From assembly GCA_049602715.1 (NCBI GenBank), contig JBMYRX010000022.1, forward strand, positions 1-30,011: DNA of 30,011 nucleotides. Reading direction: 5' to 3'. The DNA is from GCA-2697345 sp049602715 (lineage in GTDB: Bacteria; Pseudomonadota; Alphaproteobacteria; Rhodobacterales; Rhodobacteraceae). Below, piece by piece: positions 24,301 to 30,011 of the stretch (position 1 is its first letter; each line of letters begins with the position of its first letter). The position numbers and the translations under genes were made by a program. Under the pieces are notes generated by a model. It was not told the DNA's origin. It searched no databases and was given only the letters and a program-made list of their open reading frames with translations.

Positions 24301-24910
24301 TTTGTCGCTCCAAATCTGTAATCTTCAGCACCGCAGAGCCTTCATTTGTTATACTTTCATCAACACTAATATTAAAACGCCAAAAATCAAGTGCTTCTTC
24401 GACTTCGTTTTTGTAACTAATTCCTTTCAAAAATATACATACCCCGGTTTGTGACATATGTTGGTATGCATAACCTAAAAGTGTTTTAAGGGGAGCCACT
24501 GCCCTCGCAGTAACGATGTCAGCGTTTTGTCTTGGTAATTGTTCAACCCTATCAGAAAGAACAGTAGAATTGAGCCCCTGCGACCTAACTACTTCCTTTA
24601 AGAACACAGCCTTTCGCGTATCCGACTCCACAAGTGTTATCTTCAGATTAGGATATTCCTTTTTTGCCATTATCCCTATGACTAAGCCCGGCAACCCACC
24701 GCCAGACCCCATATCAAGCAAGTGACAGTCTGCAGGTTCTATATGCCTAAAGACCTGAGCAGAATCTAAAAAATGCCGACCCCACACATCTTTGGTGCTA
24801 TTTTCAGATACCAAGTTTATCTTTTTGTTCCACAACAGAAGGCTTCTCTTATACACCTCCAGCCTATCTAATGTTTCACGTGAAACACTCAATGTCTCCC
24901 AAAGACTCAA
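24290..24910 (-). CDS. rsmG: 16S rRNA (guanine-527-N7)-methyltransferase RsmG (GidB)
   Basis: A Rossmann-fold methyltransferase that makes m7G527 in 16S rRNA. The SAM-binding motif LLDMGSGGGLPGL is at about 64-76, with INLVSENS and HFLDSAQVF before it and the VTARAVAPLKTLL motif later. Start choice: the frame is open from TTG 24925, four bases after the mnmG stop, without a binding site; TTG 24910 has GGGAG at 24917-24921, six bases away, so it is preferred (206 residues, including the usual short leader before VSRET). No ATG exists in this region. A perfect parS palindrome is embedded in codons for S-V-S-R-E-T. It overlaps parA by 11 bases. Confidence 0.93.
   Translation of the reverse strand: MSLWETLSVSRETLDRLEVYKRSLLLWNKKINLVSENSTKDVWGRHFLDSAQVFRHIEPADCHLLDMGSGGGLPGLVIGIMAKKEYPNLKITLVESDTRKAVFLKEVVRSQGLNSTVLSDRVEQLPRQNADIVTARAVAPLKTLLGYAYQHMSQTGVCIFLKGISYKNEVEEALDFWRFNISVDESITNEGSAVLKITDLERQNDR
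24872..24887. promoter_or_regulatory. parS centromere site for ParB
   Basis: TGTTTCACGTGAAACA is a perfect 16-bp palindrome and a full match to the bacterial parS consensus TGTTNCACGTGAAACA. It lies inside the 5' coding part of rsmG, 0.6 kb from parA, where parS is often found in bacteria. Two imperfect half-sites with GTTTCACGT occur at about 22829 (in parB) and 23767 (in parA) but lack the second arm. Confidence 0.95.
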
Positions 24911-24929
24911 TATTGACTCCCACAACTGC

Positions 24930-26789
24930 TTATGATGCGTGTCTTAACCTTAAAGACGCGATAACCAGTGTTAACGCTGCCGGCGTAATACCATCGATTC
25001 TTGAAGCTTGACCTATATTTTCAGGCTTAACCTTAGAGAGTTTGGCCCTTGCCTCATTCGACAGCCCTATTATTTGGCTATAATCTAAATCCGGCGGTAT
25101 AACGGCGGCTTCATCGCGCTTTAGTGTTTCGGCATCTTTAAGCTGCCTATCTACATAATGCGCATAAAGCGCGTCCCTCTCAACCTGTCTTTTACTTTCG
25201 TTGCTAACAAATGATAACTCCGGAAAGCCCAACAAGAAACTATCTACCTTAACTCCAGGAAATGAGAGAAGCTCTAACATTGTTCTTTTTTTTCCATCTC
25301 TCTTAACATTCACTTGATATTTATTTGCCTCTTGGGGAGACAGTCGAACCTGACTTAATATTGATTTGGTCTTGTTTAAGTCATCTATTTTTTTTAAAAA
25401 AACCCTTTTTTGTTCATTGCTTACACAACCAATTTGAATTGCTAGAGGTGTTAATCTTTGATCTGCGTTATCAGCTCTTAATGAGAGCCTAAACTCAGCC
25501 CTAGATGTGAACATCCTGTAGGGCTCCTCTACACCCCGGGTTACTAGGTCATCAACCATCACACCAATATAGGAGTTAGAGCGGCTAAAACTGATTGGAG
25601 CCAAGTTGTTCGCGCGGCGACCCGCATTGAGCCCAGCAACTAATCCCTGAGCTGCAGCCTCTTCATATCCTGTGGTCCCATTTATTTGGCCAGCAAAATA
25701 TAGATTGTTGACATTTTTTAGCTCGAGGCTGTGTTTTAAGGCTCTTGGGTCAACAAAGTCATACTCAATTGCGTAGCCCGGTTGTTTTATCACAGCGTTT
25801 TCTAAGCCGCGTATCGATCTTACATATTGTTCTTGGACCTCTGCCGGTAACGACGTGGATATACCATTTGGGTATATCGTGTTATCATTAAGACCTTCTG
25901 GTTCAAGGAAAACTTGGTGGCTCTCTTTATCGGCGAACCTTACAACCTTATCCTCAATCGATGGGCAGTACCGAGGTCCATTGCTGTCTATTTTACCCCC
26001 ATAAATAGCTGATTTAGATAGGTTATCTAAAATAATTTGATGGGTGTTTTTATTAGTTTCTGTGAGGCCGCATGTTACTTGTTTTAACCTTGGTGCTTTA
26101 GACATAAAGGAAAATAAGCTAGCCTCTATATCGCCCGGCTGCTCTTCTAAATCTGTCCAATTAATAGATCTCCCATCTAGTCTAGGTGGGGTGCCAGTTT
26201 TCAACCTTCCCAATGGTAACTCAAATGAGTCTATTCTTTCCGCCAATTTGATGGAAGGACGGTCTCCAACCCTACCACCTTCCGTTTTAATATTTCCAAT
26301 ATGTATAACACCCCTTAAGAAAGTTCCTGTAGTTAAAACTACAGCGTTGCTTCTGATAGTAGAGTTATCCGAGAGAACTACCCCCATTACTGTATTATCT
26401 TCTACAATTAGATCTGAAACCTCTGATTCAAGTATTGATAAATTCTCGCCACCCTTTAAAATTTTTTGTACACTTGTACGATAAACCATTCTATCGGCTT
26501 GCGCTCTGGGGCCTTGGACTGCCGGGCCCTTTCCTCTATTTAAAAGCCTAAATTGTATTCCGGCCATATCAGCCGCCAAACCCATTATTCCACCCATAGC
26601 ATCAATCTCTCTAACAAGGTGGCCTTTCCCCAAACCACCAATTGCTGGGTTGCAAGACATAACCCCGATTGTTTGAGTTTTGTGGGTAATAAGTAAAACT
26701 TTAGCGTTAATACGGGATGCTGCATAAGCAGCTTCAGCACCAGCATGTCCCCCACCAACAACTATTACATCAAATATCTCTTGTTTCAT
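24930..26789 (-). CDS. mnmG: MnmG (GidA), tRNA uridine-34 5-carboxymethylaminomethyl modification FAD enzyme
   Basis: A 619-residue flavoprotein (E. coli 629) that with MnmE installs cmnm5 on the wobble uridine of several tRNAs. The FAD fold VVGGGHAGAEAA is at 10-21, SCNPAIGGLGKGHLVREIDAMGG follows (about 45-67) with the catalytic-type cysteine, then GTFLRGVIHIG, GRLKTGTPPRLDGR, and PRYCPSIEDKVVRF. The C-terminal DLDYSQIIGLSNEARAKLSKVKPENIGQASRIDG helical part binds MnmE/tRNA. The ATG at 26789 has AAAAGG six bases upstream and is preferred over GTG 26804, which merely overlaps the mnmE stop. Partner mnmE lies directly upstream, rsmG directly downstream. Confidence 0.97.
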   Translation of the reverse strand: MKQEIFDVIVVGGGHAGAEAAYAASRINAKVLLITHKTQTIGVMSCNPAIGGLGKGHLVREIDAMGGIMGLAADMAGIQFRLLNRGKGPAVQGPRAQADRMVYRTSVQKILKGGENLSILESEVSDLIVEDNTVMGVVLSDNSTIRSNAVVLTTGTFLRGVIHIGNIKTEGGRVGDRPSIKLAERIDSFELPLGRLKTGTPPRLDGRSINWTDLEEQPGDIEASLFSFMSKAPRLKQVTCGLTETNKNTHQIILDNLSKSAIYGGKIDSNGPRYCPSIEDKVVRFADKESHQVFLEPEGLNDNTIYPNGISTSLPAEVQEQYVRSIRGLENAVIKQPGYAIEYDFVDPRALKHSLELKNVNNLYFAGQINGTTGYEEAAAQGLVAGLNAGRRANNLAPISFSRSNSYIGVMVDDLVTRGVEEPYRMFTSRAEFRLSLRADNADQRLTPLAIQIGCVSNEQKRVFLKKIDDLNKTKSILSQVRLSPQEANKYQVNVKRDGKKRTMLELLSFPGVKVDSFLLGFPELSFVSNESKRQVERDALYAHYVDRQLKDAETLKRDEAAVIPPDLDYSQIIGLSNEARAKLSKVKPENIGQASRIDGITPAALTLVIASLRLRHAS

Positions 26790-26795
26790 GAGAAA

Positions 26796-26801
26796 CCTTT
26801 T
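26796..26801 (-). promoter_or_regulatory. ribosome binding site fixing the mnmG start
   Basis: AAAAGG on the minus strand, overlapping the mnmE stop codon and six bases from ATG 26789. It argues against the in-frame GTG at 26804. Confidence 0.7.
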
Positions 26802-28081
26802 CACTTACCTATACAGAAATCTGCAAAAATCTTATCCAAAAAGTCTTCAACATCTACGCTCCCAATCATGCTCTCTAAAGCTAAAAGCCCGGTCCTCAAT
26901 TCATCTGCTGCTATCTCTAATCGAAATTCCTTATTGCTTAACTCACTTAAACAGTTTTTGAAAGCTTTTACAGCTTCTAACATTACGAGCCTATGTCTTT
27001 CGTGCGTTGATACACCGTCACTAACATTCATTCTTTTTATTTTTTTTATAATTAAATCAAGAAGTTCTGGTATTCCTTCTCCTGTTTTTCCTGATACTCC
27101 AACACCTGTTAAATCTGCTTTTGAGTTTAATTGAATATCTATATCTTTATTACTAATCGGTATGTGGTCAGCGCTGGATTCAACCAAGATCACTCTTATA
27201 TCAGCATTCTGTGCTCTGGTCATTGCCCTCTCGATACCAATCAATTCAACTTTGTCATATGTATCTCTAATACCTGCTGTGTCCAAGAACGTTACTGGCA
27301 GACCGTTTAAATCCATACGGACCTCTATAACATCTCTGGTAGTTCCAGCGTATTCAGAGGTTATAGCGGCCTCTCTGCCCGCTATCGCATTTATAAGCGT
27401 AGACTTGCCTACATTTGGAGCGCCTAAGATCGCTACCTCAAATCCAGATCTGATCCTTTCAGAAAATTTACTTCCTTCAATTTCTTTTTCTAAATCTTCT
27501 ACAATGCCCTTCAAAAGGACTTCTACCTCTAAATATAAGTTAGCCGGTATTTCTTCTTCAGAAAAATCTATACCAGCCTCTAATAACGAACCTGCTTTGA
27601 TTAAAGATGTTCTCCACTCACTGACTTTCTTACCTATCGCACCGTCAAAAACTCTAAACGCTTGTTTTCTTTGTGCCTCTGTCTCTGCATTAATAAGATC
27701 AGACAAGCCTTCTATCTGAGAAACATCCAAGTTCCCGTTTTCCAGCGCACGCCGTGTAAACTCTCCAGGCAACGCCTCTCTGTGGTCTGCCTGTAACCCT
27801 AGTTCCTGTAAGACTTTTTTAATAACTGCAGCGCTGCCGTGGGTATGGTATTCTACTGTGCTTTCGCCTGTAAAACTTGCGCCCTTGGGAAAGTAAAGCA
27901 CTAAGCCTTTATCTATTTTCTCACCGTTCTTATCGTTTAAATTAGATAAAATAGGGCGGCCCACGCGGGGTATAAAACCTGCAATTCTTTTACAAGAATC
28001 ACACGCTTTGCTCCCTGAGACACGAATGATAGCTACACCAGCTTTTCCATACGCTGAAGATAAAGAAAAAATAGTATCCAT
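26801..28081 (-). CDS. mnmE: MnmE (TrmE), tRNA modification GTPase
   Basis: A 426-residue dimeric GTPase working with MnmG on wobble uridines; the short length is typical of alphaproteobacterial forms. The N-terminal domain (1-110, formyl-THF binding) has GVAIIRVSGSKA and LPGEFTRRALENGNLD; the G domain is inserted in the helical domain with G1 GAPNVGKS (220-227), G2 GTTRD (246-250), G3 DTAG (267-270); the C-terminus carries the essential CIGK with C423. Odd point: the G4 motif reads SKAD (320-323), where most relatives have NKAD. The ATG at 28081 has no clear ribosome binding site; rho ends 23 bases upstream. Stop overlaps nothing of mnmG if the ATG start there is used. Confidence 0.96.
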   Translation of the reverse strand: MDTIFSLSSAYGKAGVAIIRVSGSKACDSCKRIAGFIPRVGRPILSNLNDKNGEKIDKGLVLYFPKGASFTGESTVEYHTHGSAAVIKKVLQELGLQADHREALPGEFTRRALENGNLDVSQIEGLSDLINAETEAQRKQAFRVFDGAIGKKVSEWRTSLIKAGSLLEAGIDFSEEEIPANLYLEVEVLLKGIVEDLEKEIEGSKFSERIRSGFEVAILGAPNVGKSTLINAIAGREAAITSEYAGTTRDVIEVRMDLNGLPVTFLDTAGIRDTYDKVELIGIERAMTRAQNADIRVILVESSADHIPISNKDIDIQLNSKADLTGVGVSGKTGEGIPELLDLIIKKIKRMNVSDGVSTHERHRLVMLEAVKAFKNCLSELSNKEFRLEIAADELRTGLLALESMIGSVDVEDFLDKIFADFCIGK

Positions 28082-28104
28082 TTTACTGTAACTTATTGTT
28101 AGTG

Positions 28105-29376
28105 TTATGTATTCATAGAATCAAAAAAGTCTGAATTAGATTTTGTTTGCTTAAGTTTACCCAACAAAAACTCTATCGCATCTGTTGTTCCCATAGGGTT
28201 TAAAATACGTCGTAAAACAAATGTTTTTTGTAGGTCATGTTTATCTACTAACAATTCTTCTTTTCTAGTGCCAGATTTAAGGATATCCATCGATGGAAAT
28301 ACTCTCTTGTCTGCTACTTTTCTATCGAGAACAATTTCTGAATTTCCTGTACCTTTAAATTCTTCAAAAATAACTTCATCCATTCTCGAGCCGGTATCTA
28401 TCAATGCTGTTGCTATGATGGTGAGCGAACCGCCTTCCTCAATGTTTCTGGCGGCTCCAAAAAACCGCTTCGGTCTTTGAAGAGCGTTAGCGTCTACACC
28501 ACCTGTTAAAACTTTCCCAGACGAGGGTACAACTGTATTAAATGCTCGGCCTAAACGTGTTATCGAATCCAAGAGAATAACAACATCTCTTTTGTGCTCC
28601 ACAAGTCTTTTGGCTTTTTCAATAACCATTTCAGAAACTCCAACATGTCTTGTAGCGGGCTCATCAAAGGTGGAACTTATAACTTCCCCTTTAACTGATC
28701 GTTGCATATCAGTTACTTCCTCTGGACGTTCATCAATTAACAAAACAATTAAAAAGCATTCTGGGTGGTTTTTTTCTATAGAATTTGCTATATTTTGTAA
28801 CAGTACAGTTTTACCTGTTCGTGGCGGAGCAACAATCAAACATCTTTGGCCTTTCCCTATAGGCGCGACCAAATCTATAATTCTAGCAGATCTATCCTTA
28901 ATTGTAGGATCTTGTACTTCCATTATTAAACGCTGATCTGGATATAATGGCGTTAAATTATCAAAACTTACTTTGTGCCTAGATTTTTCAGATTCTTCAA
29001 AGTTTATTCTAGTTACCTCTGTTACAGTAAAATACTTTTCGTTTTCTACTGGAGAACTCATTACACCTTCAACGGTATCCCCTGTTCTTAATGAAAACTT
29101 CTTAATCATATGAGGTGAAATATAAATATCGTCAGGGCCTGGTAAATAATTAGCTTCAGGAGATCTTAAAAATCCGAAACCATCTTGTAAAACCTCTAAA
29201 ACACCGTCTCCTGAAATTTCCCAACCCTCTTCTGCTCTTTCTTTGAGAATGGAGAACATTAAATCTCCTTTCCTCATAGTAGATGCATTCTCGATTTCGA
29301 GGTCTTTTGCCATGGTAACTAATTCAGCTGGGCTGTGTTTTTTTAGGTTAGCAAGATTAAGACGGTTTTCAGACAT
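28105..29376 (-). CDS. rho: transcription termination factor Rho
   Basis: A 423-residue hexameric RNA helicase that ends transcription at Rho-dependent sites. Order of parts: N-terminal helical Rho_N (about 5-48), the cold-shock-like RNA-binding domain with GFGFLRS (66-72) and YLPGPDDIYIS (77-87), then the RecA-like motor with Walker A APPRTGKT (183-190), VLLIDERPEEVTDM, Walker B VVILLDSITRL, the Q loop and the R loop around DTGSRMDEVIFEEFKGTGN. Length equals E. coli Rho (419). GAGG lies eight bases before ATG 29376. It is the first gene of the minus-strand run rho-mnmE-mnmG-rsmG-parA-parB that points away from the candidate origin. Confidence 0.97.
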   Translation of the reverse strand: MSENRLNLANLKKHSPAELVTMAKDLEIENASTMRKGDLMFSILKERAEEGWEISGDGVLEVLQDGFGFLRSPEANYLPGPDDIYISPHMIKKFSLRTGDTVEGVMSSPVENEKYFTVTEVTRINFEESEKSRHKVSFDNLTPLYPDQRLIMEVQDPTIKDRSARIIDLVAPIGKGQRCLIVAPPRTGKTVLLQNIANSIEKNHPECFLIVLLIDERPEEVTDMQRSVKGEVISSTFDEPATRHVGVSEMVIEKAKRLVEHKRDVVILLDSITRLGRAFNTVVPSSGKVLTGGVDANALQRPKRFFGAARNIEEGGSLTIIATALIDTGSRMDEVIFEEFKGTGNSEIVLDRKVADKRVFPSMDILKSGTRKEELLVDKHDLQKTFVLRRILNPMGTTDAIEFLLGKLKQTKSNSDFFDSMNT

Positions 29377-29692
29377 GAATTATACCTCTATGAATTATAA
29401 TATATTATTAGGTGATTTAGTTTGATTTTACCGGACGGCAATAAGAGTACTAATCTGATAAAATTAATATGTCAATTTTAGATTCATAAAAATGACAAGG
29501 ATAAAGACTATTATAAAGTATAAAACTATAATCCAAAATAAATAACTATAAATTAATATAAGTATATTGTAGTAGTTGATTAGTTAGTGGAAAAAAGGGA
29601 TTAAATAATTATCCCGAAGGTTATTAATTTAATTAAATTTTTTAACCAAAAAAAAAAAACTACTTTATTACAATAGGTTAATCAATTTATAT

Positions 29693-29701
29693 TGTTGATA
29701 A
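29693..29701 (-). promoter_or_regulatory. near-consensus DnaA box
   Basis: Read on the minus strand, TTATCAACA differs from the consensus TTATCCACA at one position. It lies in the candidate origin region. Confidence 0.35.
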
Positions 29702-29819
29702 CTCATTTGTTAACCAAGTGAAAAGATGTGGATTGAATTCAAGGCATGCATTTTAATAATTAATATTAACAAGGCATAAAAACTTAATATAAATTTATAG
29801 AATGGGAAAATTTTCGTTA

Positions 29820-29843
29820 TAGTATTTTTATTATGCAATACTA
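29820..29843. repeat. 7-bp inverted repeat beside the DnaA box
   Basis: TAGTATT (29820-29826) and AATACTA (29837-29843) form perfect arms around a 10-base spacer, five bases before the DnaA box at 29848 and about 45 bases before the maf start. It may be an operator or part of the origin; no U-run follows, so a terminator is unlikely. Confidence 0.4.
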
Positions 29844-29847
29844 ACAT

Positions 29848-29856
29848 TTATACACA
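29848..29856 (+). promoter_or_regulatory. DnaA box, exact match to TTATNCACA
   Basis: TTATACACA, an exact match to the TTATNCACA consensus, located 32 bases before the maf start codon in the candidate origin. Confidence 0.6.
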
Positions 29857-29888
29857 TTTTAATCTATAAATTATCAAAGGTTATTAAC

Positions 29889-30011
29889 ATGAGCTCCAAG
29901 ATAGTCTTAGCCTCTAGATCTCCATCAAGAATAGAACTATTAAAAAGTGCAGGAATTGTTTTTAGTTCTCGCAGCCATATGATTAATGAAGATAAAGAGA
30001 AACAAAATATT
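29889..30011 (+). CDS. maf: Maf-family nucleoside triphosphate pyrophosphatase, N-terminal part (cut by window end)
   Basis: The first 41 codons of a gene running off the window. The product begins with MSSKIVLASRSPSRIELL followed by KSAGIVF, the Maf signature (S/T)-x-SP-R-R-x-x-LL in slightly varied form, with the substrate-binding S and R residues in ASRSPSR. Maf proteins hydrolyse modified or ordinary nucleoside triphosphates. AAAGG lies nine bases before ATG 29889. In alphaproteobacteria maf is usually followed by aroE, coaE and dnaQ, which would be expected next. Confidence 0.88.
   Translation, partial: MSSKIVLASRSPSRIELLKSAGIVFSSRSHMINEDKEKQNI

Larger units (their letters stand above)
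29377..29888. other. AT-rich intergenic region, candidate replication origin (oriC)
   Basis: A 512-base gap between divergent rho and maf with no open reading frame of note. It is extremely AT-rich, contains a perfect DnaA box TTATACACA (29848-29856), a one-mismatch box on the other strand (TGTTGATAA, 29693-29701), a run of 12 A (29648-29659), three copies of CTATAAATT and a 7-bp inverted repeat. In Caulobacter-type genomes oriC lies in the stretch between the rho/hemE side and the maf side, and the nearby parS supports proximity. The gap must also hold the rho and maf promoters, so the DnaA boxes could instead regulate genes. Confidence 0.55.

Noticed and set aside
27162..27719. 185-codon reading frame opposite mnmE
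   Set aside because: mnmE motifs (G1, G3, CIGK) prove the minus strand is coding; the antisense product has no recognisable family.
29581..29780. CtrA sites (TTAA-N7-TTAAC) in the candidate origin
   Set aside because: Many TTAA words occur, but none that I checked has the seven-base spacing; the AT-rich sequence explains them.
1..30011. CRISPR arrays, insertion sequences, tRNA or rRNA genes, prophage genes
   Set aside because: No regularly spaced repeats, transposase motifs, terminal repeats or RNA gene signatures were seen by reading; a covariance-model tRNA scan was not possible.

Overview
The window comes from an AT-rich alphaproteobacterium, most like a marine member of the Rhodobacterales with a streamlined genome. 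The reasons are gene content and order: hrcA-grpE divergent from rph-rdgB-hemW, then parB-parA-rsmG-mnmG-mnmE-rho on one strand, then maf on the other. Several accessory genes (a class I bacterial Fpr, malonyl-CoA synthetase, HmoA-like protein, glutamine synthetase-like/agmatinase pair) are also of types common in roseobacters. The species call is inference; there is no rRNA or tRNA here.

Left part (1 to about 15.5 kb) is accessory metabolism. It holds an M24 metallopeptidase, a small heme-monooxygenase-like protein with a small membrane protein, malonyl-CoA synthetase (matB) and a glucokinase. A nitrogen locus follows: a class I glutamine amidotransferase and a class III aminotransferase on the plus strand face a glutamine synthetase-like gamma-glutamyl-amine ligase and an agmatinase-family enzyme on the minus strand. 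Together these suggest use of polyamines or guanidino compounds through gamma-glutamylated or transaminated intermediates. After fpr (ferredoxin/flavodoxin-NADP reductase) comes a four-gene minus-strand operon: extradiol (VOC) dioxygenase, fumarylacetoacetate-hydrolase-family protein, MhpA-like flavin hydroxylase and a GMC dehydrogenase. It looks like an aromatic meta-cleavage pathway of unknown substrate.

Right part (15.7 to 30 kb) is housekeeping: mutS, the heat-shock pair hrcA-grpE, the overlapping rph-rdgB-hemW operon, the chromosome-partition genes parA-parB, the tRNA/rRNA modification genes rsmG, mnmG, mnmE, and rho. A perfect 16-bp parS site (TGTTTCACGTGAAACA, 24872-24887) lies inside the 5' end of rsmG. 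The 512-bp AT-rich gap between divergent rho and maf is the best candidate for the chromosomal origin: it has one perfect and one near-perfect DnaA box, a 12-A tract and repeats, and it matches the alphaproteobacterial rho...maf neighbourhood where oriC usually sits.

No mobile element, CRISPR array, tRNA, rRNA or clear transfer boundary was seen. I did not find a convincing wholly new system; the items most worth a second look are the aromatic operon, the origin/parS region and the polyamine/guanidino locus.
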